Source: CABZJG01 sp965659715 (GTDB taxonomy: Bacteria; Pseudomonadota; Alphaproteobacteria; Rhodobacterales; Rhodobacteraceae). From it: a stretch of DNA of 51,916 bases. The stretch spans positions 1 to 51,916 of the forward strand of contig CBFHXE010000011.1 of assembly GCA_965659715.1 (NCBI GenBank). The letters are read 5' to 3'. The notes below the pieces were generated by a model. It was not told the DNA's origin, searched no databases, and saw only the letters and a list, made by a program, of their open reading frames with translations. Below, piece by piece: positions 7,411 through 16,249 of the stretch. A program made the translations under genes and the position numbers. Numbering within the stretch: the stretch's first letter is position 1; each line of letters starts with the position of its first letter.

Positions 7411-9231
7411 ATGGATCTGCGCAATATTGCGATCATCGCCCATGTTGATCATGGCAAAACCACATTGGTCGATGAATTATTAAAGCAATCAGGCGCCTTT
7501 CGGGCCAATCAAGCTGTGGCCGAGCGGGCAATGGACAGTAATGATATTGAACGTGAGCGCGGCATTACAATATTGGCCAAAGCAACTTCGGTAGAATGGA
7601 AAGGCACACGGATCAATGTTGTTGATACGCCTGGTCATGCCGATTTTGGCGGCGAGGTCGAGCGTATTTTAAGTATGGTTGATGGTGTTGTTTTGCTGGT
7701 GGATGCAGCCGAAGGCCCCATGCCGCAAACCAAGTTTGTAACGGCAAAGGCGCTGGCGCTGGGATTGAGACCTATCGTGGTGCTGAACAAAGTTGATAAG
7801 CCAGACGCCGAGTCTGATCGCGCTCTTGATGAGTGTTTTGATTTGTTTGCTGCGCTGGATGCCAATGAAGATCAACTTGATTTTCCACATCTTTATGCCT
7901 CGGGGCGCTCGGGCTGGGCAGATCATGCGCTTGATGGGCCACGCAAAGATTTGACTTCGCTGTTTGATTTGGTGCTTAATCATGTGCCAGCGCCGCGGCA
8001 AGTTGCGCGCCAGGACGAAGATTTCCGCATGCTGGCCACTACCTTAAGTACAGATCCTTTTGTGGGGCGCATTTTGACCGGGCGGGTTGAAAGCGGACGG
8101 CTAAAAGTTGGCGCCACCCTGCAGGCGCTGAGCCGAGTGGGACAAAAGATAGAACAGTTCCGGGTCACCAAAATTCAAGCTTTTCGCGGACTGTCCCAGA
8201 GCGATATTGAGGAAGCTGTTGCGGGCGATATCGTCACGCTTGCAGGTCTGTCGAAGGCAACCGTATCAGACACGCTCTGCGCTTTGGCCGTTGATACACC
8301 GCTTCCGGCACAACCCATTGACCCACCAACAATTTCAGTGACCTTTGGCATCAATGACAGCCCACTTGCGGGGCGTGATGGAAAGAAAGTGCAAAGCCGG
8401 GTTATCCGTGAGCGTTTGCTCAAAGAGGCCGAAAGCAACGTCGCGATCAAGGTAAGTGACACCCCCGGTGGTGAAGCCTTTGATGTGGCTGGCCGCGGAG
8501 AATTGCAAATGGGGGTTTTGATCGAAAATATGCGGCGCGAGGGATTTGAGCTTTCCATTTCGCGGCCTCAGGTGCTTATGCGCGAAGGCGAAAACGGTGA
8601 ACGGCTAGAGCCAATTGAAGAAGTCACTGTGGATGTTGACGACGACTATTCCGGCACTGTTATTGAAAAACTGACCGGTAGCCGGAAGGGCGATCTTGCT
8701 GAAATGAAACAGGCTGGGTCTGGCAAAACACGGATCATCGCACATGTGCCTTCACGTGGACTTATTGGTTATCACGGCGAGTTTTTGACTGACACCCGGG
8801 GAACTGGCGTGCTAAACCGAGTATTTCATAACTGGGCGCCCTATAAGGGTGAAATTTCTGGTCGCCGTGCCGGGGTACTTATTTCCATGGAAGATGGCGT
8901 ATCGGTTGCCTATGCGCTTTGGAACCTTGAAGATCGCGGCAAAATGTTTATCGGCGCGCAAGAAAAAATATATCAAGGCATGATTATTGGCGAGCACAGC
9001 CGGGAAAATGATCTTGAGGTTAATCCGCTTAAGGGCAAAAAACTAACCAATGTGCGGGCCTCAGGTACGGATGAGGCTGTTCGGTTGACCACTCCGATCA
9101 CCCTGTCTTTGGAAGAGGCGATCGCCTATATCAACGATGATGAGTTGGTCGAGGTTACGCCGGGGTCCATCCGGCTTCGCAAGCGCTATCTGGACACGCA
9201 TGAGCGCAAGCGGATGGCCAGGGCCAGTTAG
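7411..9231 (+). CDS. typA: Ribosome-associated GTPase TypA/BipA
   Basis: TypA is a translational GTPase that binds the ribosome and supports 50S assembly and stress adaptation. From ATG 7411 it has 606 residues, the normal length. G1 is AHVDHGKTT, G2 region RERGITI, G3 DTPGHADFGG and G4 NKVDKPDA. EF-G-like domains III and V follow (GRGELQMGVLIENMRREGFE; VTVDVDDDYSG), then the TypA-specific C-terminal domain (LEEAIAYINDDELVEVTP). AAGGA at 7398-7402 lies 8 bases before ATG 7411, which favours it over the in-frame ATGs and upstream extension from 7357. It stands alone and converges with the DUF1330 gene. Confidence 0.96.
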   Translation: MDLRNIAIIAHVDHGKTTLVDELLKQSGAFRANQAVAERAMDSNDIERERGITILAKATSVEWKGTRINVVDTPGHADFGGEVERILSMVDGVVLLVDAAEGPMPQTKFVTAKALALGLRPIVVLNKVDKPDAESDRALDECFDLFAALDANEDQLDFPHLYASGRSGWADHALDGPRKDLTSLFDLVLNHVPAPRQVARQDEDFRMLATTLSTDPFVGRILTGRVESGRLKVGATLQALSRVGQKIEQFRVTKIQAFRGLSQSDIEEAVAGDIVTLAGLSKATVSDTLCALAVDTPLPAQPIDPPTISVTFGINDSPLAGRDGKKVQSRVIRERLLKEAESNVAIKVSDTPGGEAFDVAGRGELQMGVLIENMRREGFELSISRPQVLMREGENGERLEPIEEVTVDVDDDYSGTVIEKLTGSRKGDLAEMKQAGSGKTRIIAHVPSRGLIGYHGEFLTDTRGTGVLNRVFHNWAPYKGEISGRRAGVLISMEDGVSVAYALWNLEDRGKMFIGAQEKIYQGMIIGEHSRENDLEVNPLKGKKLTNVRASGTDEAVRLTTPITLSLEEAIAYINDDELVEVTPGSIRLRKRYLDTHERKRMARAS

Positions 9232-9270
9232 ACTTTCAGGGATCGTACCTAAAGATCAATCAGAGTTGAG

Positions 9271-9292
9271 TGCGCCGCCAGAACACGGCGCA
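9271..9292. terminator. GC hairpin between convergent typA and DUF1330
   Basis: TGCGCCG (9271-9277) pairs perfectly with CGGCGCA (9286-9292) around an 8-base loop. It sits between the stops of two convergent genes and could end transcription from either side. No T-run follows on either strand, so it is not a classic intrinsic terminator. Confidence 0.4.
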
Positions 9293-9299
9293 GCGATGA

Positions 9300-9587
9300 T
9301 TACTCAGTGGTTTCAACCACCATCAATTCACGCTCTGCAGCGCCGCGTGCATGGTCAAGAGCAGCTTGATATTCTTTGGAGTGATAACAGGCCTCGGCCG
9401 CCTCAAGGCTTGGAAAGCGCGCAACAACATTGCGGGCACGGTCCGTGCCTTCAAGCTGCACATAACGTCCGCCGCGAGCAATAAAATGGCCGCCATGGGC
9501 CGCAATCGCGGGGCCGGCAAGTTTGGCGTATTTCGCATAGCTTTCTTCATCTGTCACAGTGACATGACCAATCCATAATGCGGGCAT
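9300..9587 (-). CDS. DUF1330 family protein
   Basis: The 95-residue protein matches the DUF1330 pattern: small ferredoxin-like fold with DEESYAKYAKLAGPAIAAHGG, then GRYVQLEGTDRARNVVARFPS and AEACYHSKEYQAALDHARGAA. Its ATG overlaps the alaS stop as TAATG, so the two are translationally coupled. The biochemical role of DUF1330 is not established; the fold resembles dimeric alpha-beta barrels. The link to alanyl-tRNA synthetase is positional only. Confidence 0.9.
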   Translation of the reverse strand: MPALWIGHVTVTDEESYAKYAKLAGPAIAAHGGHFIARGGRYVQLEGTDRARNVVARFPSLEAAEACYHSKEYQAALDHARGAAERELMVVETTE

Positions 9588-12256
9588 TAGCTTACTCCTT
9601 CTAGTATCTGTTGCGCCGCTGTAATTGCGGCGTCGGCTCCGTTTATATCATTTCCACCACCGCGCGCCAGATCTGGACGACCACCGCCGCCGGCACCGCC
9701 CAAAAGCGGCACAGCAGCCCGCACTAAATCTACTGCAGAAAGCCTGTTGGTCAAATCTGCTGTTAGTCCTGCACAAACGGCAACTTTTCCATCTGCCTCT
9801 GCAATCAAAAGCACCGCCCCGCTAGACAGCCGGGCTTTATGGTCATCGATGAGCGAAGGAAGTTCTTTGCCCGAGACACCCGAAAGCACCTGCGCCACAA
9901 AACCGATGCCACCAATATCTTTTGCCTCAACGCCGCCGCCGTTTGAAGCGCCGCCAGAAAGCGCCAATTCGCGGCGCAATTGGGCGACTTCATTGCTAAG
10001 AGATTTACGCTCATCCAAAAGCGCTTTTACCCGATCAGGCACATCAGACAGCGGAGATTTCAGCTCGGCAGCCGCGAGTGTCAAAGCCGTATTTTGTGCC
10101 ATCAGATAGTCATAAGCCGCCGGCCCTGTCAGCGCTTCTATCCGGCGCACACCTGCACTGCTTGCGCTGTCGCCTGTGGTGACAAACATACCAATTTCTC
10201 CAGTTTGCTTTACATGGGTGCCGCCGCACAGCTCAAGCGAATAGGTTGCCCCGTCGTTGCCTTTGCCAGAGCCATCAAGATGGCCCATGGATACAACCCG
10301 CACCTCATCGCCATATTTTTCACCAAAGAGCGCCTGCGCGCCAAGACCGCGGGCGTCATCGGGGGTCATGATGCGTGTTTCTACCGGCGTATTTTGGCGT
10401 ATGAAAGCGTTGACCTCGGTTTCTACAGCACGCAAGTCTTCGGCGCTGAGCGCTTTGGAGTGGCTAAAGTCAAACCGCAACCGATCATCAGCATTAAGTG
10501 ATCCGCGCTGCGCTACATGATCGCCAAGCCGGCGGCGCAGCGCTTCGTGCAGCAAATGCGTGGCCGAGTGATTGGCCCGGATCGCACTGCGCCTTGTGTG
10601 ATTAACCTCGAGCTCGACCCCAAGGCCAAGATTTATCTCTCCTTCTATAATCTCGGCAAAGTGAATAAACACATTGGCAGTTTTTTTAGTGTCTGTGATT
10701 TTGGCCAATATGCCATCGGCTTTCAAAGATCCGCTGTCACCGATCTGACCGCCGCTTTCGGCATAAAACGGTGTTTGGTTTAGCACAATTTGGACTGTTT
10801 CACCCGGGCCTGCAGATTGTACTTCTGCGCCATCTTTAACCAAAGCGACCACCTGACCTTCTGCTTTTTCTGTCTTATAGCCCAGAAAATCAGTCGCACC
10901 TTGGCGATCTGATATATCGAACCAAATGGCGGCGTCCGCGACCTGGCCCGATCCCGACCACGCCGCGCGTGCTTTTGCCTTTTGCGCAGCCATGGCGTCA
11001 TTGAAGCCATCCGTATCAACCTGCAGTCCCTTTTCGCGCAGCGCGTCTTGGGTCAAGTCCAGCGGAAATCCATAGGTGTCATAGAGTTTAAACGCTGTGC
11101 CGCCAGGCAGGGTCGCACCTTGATCAAGATCAAAAATTTCATCTTCCAAAAGCTTTAAGCCGCGATCCAATGTGGTTTTAAAGCGGGTTTCTTCCAACAG
11201 CAGAGTTTCTTCGATCAGCGCCTGCCCCTGTTGCAGTTCTGGATAGGCCTGCCCCATTTGCTTGACCAAAGCGGGCACAAGGCGGTGCATTACCGGATCT
11301 TTGGCCCCCAGCATATGCGCGTGACGCATAGCGCGGCGCATGATGCGGCGTAGAACATAACCGCGGCCTTCATTTGAAGGCATGACGCCATCTGCGATTA
11401 AAAACGACGTTGAGCGTAGATGATCTGCAATCACGCGGTGCGAGACATTCATATCCCCGTAAGGATCAACCGAGGTTGCCTCGGCCGAAGCCTCGATAAG
11501 GTCCTTCATCAGATCGGTATCATAATTGTCATGGCTGCCTTGTAGGAGTGCTGCGATGCGCTCAAGTCCCATACCGGTGTCAATTGACTGCATTTCAAGA
11601 GGAACTCGGGACCCATCAGCAAATTCTTCGTTTTGCATGAAAACAAGGTTCCAAATCTCGATAAAACGATCGCCATCTTCTTCTGGTGAGCCCGGAGGGC
11701 CGCCCCAGATATGATCGCCATGATCATAAAAAATTTCGGTACAGGGCCCACAAGGGCCAGTTGGACCCATTCGCCAGAAATTATCATCTGTCGCAATGCG
11801 GATGATCCGGTCATCGGAAAGACCAGCCGCTTTTTTCCAAATGTCAGCCGCTTCGTCATCATCATGGTAAATGGTGACGCACAACCGGTCTTTGTCGATG
11901 CCTAACTCTTTGGTGATCAATTCCCAGGCAAACGGAATTGCATCGGATTTGAAATAATCGCCAAAGCTAAAGTTGCCGAGCATCTCGAAAAACGTATGGT
12001 GGCGCGCGGTGTACCCTACATTATCCAAATCATTGTGCTTACCGCCCGCGCGCACACATTTTTGCGCCGATGTCGCCCGCTTGTAATCGCGTGTTTCCAC
12101 CCCGGTGAACAGGTTTTTGAACTGCACCATCCCCGAGTTTACGAACATCAAGGTGGGATCATTGCGCGGCACCAGAGGACTTGATGCAACGATCTCATGC
12201 CCCTGCTTTGAGAAATAATTCAAAAAGGTCGAACGGATATCGTTTAAACTGGGCAT
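9587..12256 (-). CDS. alaS: Alanine-tRNA ligase
   Basis: This synthetase charges tRNA-Ala in the cytoplasm. The class II catalytic core is N-terminal (RNDPTLMFVNSGMVQFKNLF; HHTFFEMLGNFSFGDYFK). The editing domain carries the zinc-type HSATHLLH and CGGTH motifs, and the Gly-rich C-Ala domain ends the protein (LGGAGGGGRPDLARGGG). The frame opens at a TTG (12271), but the ATG at 12256 begins the usual MPSLNDIRSTF, giving 889 residues. It lies downstream of recA on the same strand, separated by a strong terminator, so it needs its own promoter in 12257-12350. Confidence 0.97.
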   Translation of the reverse strand: MPSLNDIRSTFLNYFSKQGHEIVASSPLVPRNDPTLMFVNSGMVQFKNLFTGVETRDYKRATSAQKCVRAGGKHNDLDNVGYTARHHTFFEMLGNFSFGDYFKSDAIPFAWELITKELGIDKDRLCVTIYHDDDEAADIWKKAAGLSDDRIIRIATDDNFWRMGPTGPCGPCTEIFYDHGDHIWGGPPGSPEEDGDRFIEIWNLVFMQNEEFADGSRVPLEMQSIDTGMGLERIAALLQGSHDNYDTDLMKDLIEASAEATSVDPYGDMNVSHRVIADHLRSTSFLIADGVMPSNEGRGYVLRRIMRRAMRHAHMLGAKDPVMHRLVPALVKQMGQAYPELQQGQALIEETLLLEETRFKTTLDRGLKLLEDEIFDLDQGATLPGGTAFKLYDTYGFPLDLTQDALREKGLQVDTDGFNDAMAAQKAKARAAWSGSGQVADAAIWFDISDRQGATDFLGYKTEKAEGQVVALVKDGAEVQSAGPGETVQIVLNQTPFYAESGGQIGDSGSLKADGILAKITDTKKTANVFIHFAEIIEGEINLGLGVELEVNHTRRSAIRANHSATHLLHEALRRRLGDHVAQRGSLNADDRLRFDFSHSKALSAEDLRAVETEVNAFIRQNTPVETRIMTPDDARGLGAQALFGEKYGDEVRVVSMGHLDGSGKGNDGATYSLELCGGTHVKQTGEIGMFVTTGDSASSAGVRRIEALTGPAAYDYLMAQNTALTLAAAELKSPLSDVPDRVKALLDERKSLSNEVAQLRRELALSGGASNGGGVEAKDIGGIGFVAQVLSGVSGKELPSLIDDHKARLSSGAVLLIAEADGKVAVCAGLTADLTNRLSAVDLVRAAVPLLGGAGGGGRPDLARGGGNDINGADAAITAAQQILEGVS

Positions 12257-12349
12257 TTGGCTGGCTTTCAAACAAGTATTTTTCGTGTAGACGAGGTATA
12301 ACCTAGGCCCTTAATTGTCCACAGTTAACCGTCGATTGCCGCCTTGTGC

Positions 12350-12386
12350 CAAGAAAAAGCCGCAGCAAATATAGCAGCGGCTTTCC
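12350..12386 (-). terminator. Intrinsic terminator of recA
   Basis: On the minus strand AAAGCCGC and GCGGCTTT form an 8-base-pair stem (arms 12377-12384 and 12356-12363) with a 13-base loop. The following sequence is TTCTT-rich, giving a U-tract running on from the stem. It lies 27 bases after the recA stop and before alaS. Confidence 0.8.
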
Positions 12387-12410
12387 ATTTAGCTCAAATG
12401 ATAGGCCGGT

Positions 12411-13487
12411 TTAGGCTTCGATCACATCATCGCCCTTTGAGCCCGATTCTGATTTTGGAATTTCAAAATCAAGCCCATGGGCTGCCCGGATTTTATCTTC
12501 AATCTCATAGGCCACATCAGAATTGTCTTTCAGATATATTTTGGCGTTTTCACGTCCCTGCCCGATGCGCTCATCGCCATAGCTGTACCAAGCGCCAGAT
12601 TTTTCAACCACACCGGCTTTGACACCAAGATCAAGCAATTCTCCCATTTTTGAAATGCCTTCACCATACATGATGTCAAACTCAACCTGTTTAAACGGTG
12701 GGGCAACTTTGTTTTTGACAACTTTCACGCGGGTTGCATTGCCCACCACTTCGTCGCGGTCTTTGATCGCACCAATGCGGCGGATATCAAGACGGACCGA
12801 CGCATAAAATTTCAATGCATTGCCGCCCGAAGTTGTTTCAGGGCTGCCAAACATGACACCAATTTTCATCCGGATCTGGTTGATGAAAATAACCATGCAC
12901 TTGCTGCGGCTAATCGATCCAGTCAGTTTGCGCATTGCTTGGCTCATGAGACGAGCCTGGGTGCCAACACTGCTATCACCCATCTCACCTTCCAGTTCGG
13001 ATTTGGGCGTGAGCGCTGCAACCGAATCGACAACCACCATGCTTACGGCGCCCGAGCGCACAAGCGTGTCGGTAATTTCCAATGCTTGCTCGCCTGTATC
13101 CGGTTGGCTGATTAAAAGCTCATCAAGATCCACACCTAGCTTTCTTGCATAAAGCGGATCAAGCGCATGCTCGGCATCAACAAAAGCACAAACACCGCCC
13201 TTTTTTTGCTCTTCCGCCACACAGTGCAAAGTCAAAGTTGTTTTACCGGAACTTTCTGGCCCGTATACCTCGATAATACGGCCTTTGGGCAATCCACCAA
13301 TGCCCAAAGCAATATCCAATCCCAAAGACCCGGTCGATGTAGAATCGATTTCTTGGATCGGATTTTCTCCGCCCAGCTTCATGATCGAACCTTTGCCAAA
13401 CTGCCGCTCAATTTGTGCAAGCGCGCTGTCTAGCGCTTTTTGTTTTTCCGCACCGCTCTTATTTGTCATTGAAAGAATATCTGCCAT
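12411..13487 (-). CDS. recA: Recombinase RecA
   Basis: RecA is the ATP-dependent strand-exchange protein and co-protease for LexA. The 358 residues fit the family. Walker A is GPESSGKT at 76-83. The hallmark sequences FVDAEHALDPLYARKLGVD, VVVDSVAALTPKSE, loop 1/2 regions (EGEMGDSSVGTQAR; MKIGVMFGSPETTSGGNALK) and an acidic C-terminus are all present. A GTTC-N7-GTTC SOS box lies 54 bases upstream, so LexA control is expected. The gene order recA-alaS, with cckA nearby, is the usual alphaproteobacterial arrangement. Confidence 0.98.
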   Translation of the reverse strand: MADILSMTNKSGAEKQKALDSALAQIERQFGKGSIMKLGGENPIQEIDSTSTGSLGLDIALGIGGLPKGRIIEVYGPESSGKTTLTLHCVAEEQKKGGVCAFVDAEHALDPLYARKLGVDLDELLISQPDTGEQALEITDTLVRSGAVSMVVVDSVAALTPKSELEGEMGDSSVGTQARLMSQAMRKLTGSISRSKCMVIFINQIRMKIGVMFGSPETTSGGNALKFYASVRLDIRRIGAIKDRDEVVGNATRVKVVKNKVAPPFKQVEFDIMYGEGISKMGELLDLGVKAGVVEKSGAWYSYGDERIGQGRENAKIYLKDNSDVAYEIEDKIRAAHGLDFEIPKSESGSKGDDVIEA

Positions 13488-13540
13488 TTTGTTTCGCCTT
13501 TCTTATTTCACAGCCAATCCCCTAGGGCAATCACTGCATT

Positions 13541-13555
13541 GTTCCGCTCTTGTTC
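13541..13555 (-). promoter_or_regulatory. LexA (SOS) box of recA, GTTC-N7-GTTC
   Basis: GTTC at 13541-13544 and GTTC at 13552-13555 are separated by exactly 7 bases, the direct-repeat LexA site of alphaproteobacteria. It lies 54 bases upstream of the recA start codon, inside the expected promoter region. Confidence 0.85.
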
Positions 13556-13668
13556 TCTTTATGGGCTCAAAACAAGAACATTTCAAGAAAATTTTAATAA
13601 AATGACTTTCAACTAAAAATGTTAAAGAGTAATGTAAGGCATTCGTTTTAAGTTTATGGCATCGCATT

Positions 13669-14301
13669 ATGTTGGTATTTATTGAAAAAAACCTTGTTTT
13701 TCTATCTATGCCGAAAACGGCATCCACTGCTTTCATCGCCGCCTTGACACCCTATGCATCAATGATCATCAAATCTCCACCCGGGGTTAAGCATATGAAT
13801 CTAAGGCGGTTTGATAACCGTCTTCGGCCCTTGATTGAAAAAAATCAGAGCGTCCCTATCGAAACACTGGCCGTCATTCGACATCCGCTTGACTGGCTTG
13901 GCAGCTGGTATCGTTACCGACAGCGTGACGCGATTAAAAACACATCAAACTCCACGCAAGATGTCAGCTTTGATACCTTTGTGCAGGCGTATATGCGCCA
14001 AACTCCAACCGATTTTGCCAAAGTCGGTGATCAGGCAAAATTTTTACAGCCGGCAAAAGAGTTTGCGCCACTTACTTATTTATTTCAATATGAAGATCAA
14101 TCAGGACTTAAGCAGTTTCTTGAACAGCGGCTGGAGGTTACATTTAAGCTGGAAAATAGAAACGTATCGCCGAAAAAAACCTTGTCCTACACCCCGAAAT
14201 CGAAGAACAGCTGCGTAAAAAGTACCAGCGCCAATTTAATATTTGGCAAAATGCTGGTCCCCATAGGCTTTAATGCATTTGATTGCTCACCGTTGTGGTG
14301 A
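13669..14301 (+). pseudogene. Sulfotransferase-family protein, frameshifted near the C-terminus
   Basis: The N-terminal FLSMPKTASTAF is a PAPS 5'-phosphosulfate loop and VIRHPLDWLGSWYRYR resembles the 3'-phosphate site, so the fold is a sulfotransferase. The frame is normal to NVSPKK (~14172) but then yields an unlikely Ser/Asn/Cys tail ending at 14301. One extra A in the run of seven at 14173-14179 restores NLVLHPEIEEQLRKKY and QFNIWQNAGPHRL, with stop at 14271-14273. The restored stop shares TTAA with the restored cckA stop on the other strand. This is a true frameshift, a sequencing indel, or slippage at the A-run; the first two are more likely. Confidence 0.75.
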
Positions 14302-14305
14302 GCTG

Positions 14306-15394
14306 CTAAAGTGAAAATGGTTTTGGCAAAAACACAGAATTTGGAATCCGCGCCTGATGGGTTTGAAAATTATCCTCGGCGTAACCTGACACAAACACCA
14401 CGCCAACATTTGTTCGATCCGCCAAGGCCTCTTTTACCCAACTGGGTCCATCAAGACCGGGCATAACCACATCGGTGACAAAGACATCAATTTTTAGACT
14501 TTGATCGCTGAGCGTCTTTAACGCCTCTTCACCTGAGCAGGCCTCAATCACTTTAAAGCCTCGGAGCTGTAAAGCTCGCGCTGCAAAGGTCCGAACAGTT
14601 GCTTCATCTTCGACCAGCAAAATGACATTGTCACAAACTTTGCGGTTCGGCTTGGGTGGTCGAGCAATAGTGGTGGGTTTGGGGCGCAACTCGGCAACAC
14701 TGGCCGGCAATAACAAGGTGAATTGCGTACCCTTTGCCACTTCACTGTCAACAAATATATAGCCTCCACTTTGCTTCACAATTCCGTAAACAGTCGACAA
14801 CCCTAGACCCGTTCCTTCACCGGTTCGTTTGGTTGTATAGAAAGGCTCAAATATTTTCTGGAGCTTATCAGACGCAATGCCGCAGCCCTGGTCCGACACG
14901 GTCACGGATACATACTGCCCGGGTTCCACCACCACACGGTCACGCAAAAAAGGCGCGGTAATATTTGATTCCGCAGTGGAAATAACAATCTTCCCACCCT
15001 GCGGCATCGAATCGCGCGCATTCACCACTAAATTCATCAATACCTGTTCCAATTGCCGTTTATCGGCCCGAACTCTATGCAGAGCCGGGTCATAATTAAG
15101 GCAAAGCTCAACCTTTTCACCGACCAACCGGTTTAGCAAATGGGTAAAATCCGACAGCATGTCCCGAATATCCAAATGTTCCAAACGCAGGGTTTGTTTG
15201 CGTGAAAATGCCAAAATCTGTGCGACCAAGGCCGCGGCGCGATTGGCATTTTGATTGATTTGCATCAGATCAGAGTAATTTTGATCTTCTGGGCCATGAC
15301 GCAATAGCAACAAATCACAATGGCCCGAAATCGCGGTGAGAAGATTATTAAAATCATGCGCAACGCCGCCAGCCAATTGTCCAATAGACTGCAT
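14306..15394 (-). pseudogene. cckA: Disrupted cckA, 3' part: histidine kinase core plus receiver
   Basis: This is the catalytic half of a CckA-type hybrid kinase, which feeds the ChpT-CtrA phosphorelay. The H-box reads GGVAHDFNNLLTAI. N, G1, F and G2 boxes are NLVVNARDSM, DQGCGIA, FEPFYTTK and GTGLGLS. A receiver follows (VEDEATVR; TDVVMPGLDG; VSGYAED; PKPFSL). The apparent ATG at 15394 sits at an A5 run where one more A would join it to the PAS fragment. The frame ends at TAG (14306-14308), but the next codons read QLTTTVSNQMH to a TAA at 14270-14272, a natural CckA-like ending. Both lesions together argue for a pseudogene. Confidence 0.75.
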
Positions 15395-16154
15395 TTTTGG
15401 CTTTGGACAAATTGTGCCTCCAGAGTTTTGAGCTCAGTGGCATCACTTAGAACCACAATCAAAGACGGATCACCCGGCTCTGAGCTCCGATTTAGCGCGA
15501 CCTGCACATAAATATCTGAAGCATGGCGCGTTAAACGCAAAAATTCGGGATGTTTCAGTCCCCGGCCCAATAGCGCATCATCAAGCCAATCTGCGATGGA
15601 ACGCCCCAGACCTTCCATCAATTCCGACAAAAGCGGGCCTTCATCAGGCCCAATTCTTAGGAGATCACAGGCAATTTTATTTGCGCAAACTATACGCCCG
15701 CTGGCAGCCAGATTAATCATCGGCACTGGCAGTGCTTCAATATCGGCCTGCACCCCAGTTGAGGGCACACCATCGCTGTCTGGCGTCAGCAATAAAATTT
15801 GGAACCGCCCGCGGCTTATTGGTTGGCGCATCACAAAATATCGCTCAATACCGAATTTGGTCTTTATATAATTGATCCCGCCCCACTGGATATCCGTATC
15901 ACAGAACAGTCCCAGCAAAGAATTTAGCTTAGCGCCAATTAATTTCTTAGCTGCTGAGTTCATACGCCAAATTTCATGCGATGCATTGACGGTTAAACTT
16001 GGCACATGATCGAAGAACCGCTTTTCCTTCATAATCTGCGACCCACTGGCGACCACTTCAACCACGACCTTTCACAAAAAGCTATTGCAGCAGTGAAGAG
16101 ATTTAGAGGCAACCTATCATTTAGGACGAGCAAGTTTTTATTATTCTGCTGCAT
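15265..16154 (-). pseudogene. cckA: Disrupted cckA, 5' part: PAS-containing sensor region
   Basis: The main frame (GTG 16065 to 15265) holds two PAS-like segments (HVPSLTVNASHEIWRMNSAA; LPVPMINLAASGRIVCANK) and ends with DATELKTLEAQFVQSQK, the usual lead into the CckA H-box. It then runs 40 residues out of frame because of the A5 run at 15394-15398. A better start is ATG 16154, preceded by AAGGA; its frame is out of register with the rest, and one extra A at 16070-16072 would join them as IAFCEKVVVEVVAS. No transmembrane helices are evident, unlike typical CckA. The N-terminal shift is less certain than the central one. Confidence 0.65.
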
Positions 16155-16249
16155 GTAATGTCCTTATCTGAATCGATGCGCCCATAACGCCAGCCAATGG
16201 TTAAGCTGATGTTAACGCCTTTATACAATCTATAGTTGTTTTTTGCAAA

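Noticed and set aside
15265..16065. Treating the PAS fragment and the kinase-receiver fragment as two independent genes
   Set aside because: The 3' end of the first runs out of frame over the H-box of the second, and one added A joins them into the normal CckA order; two genes are much less likely.
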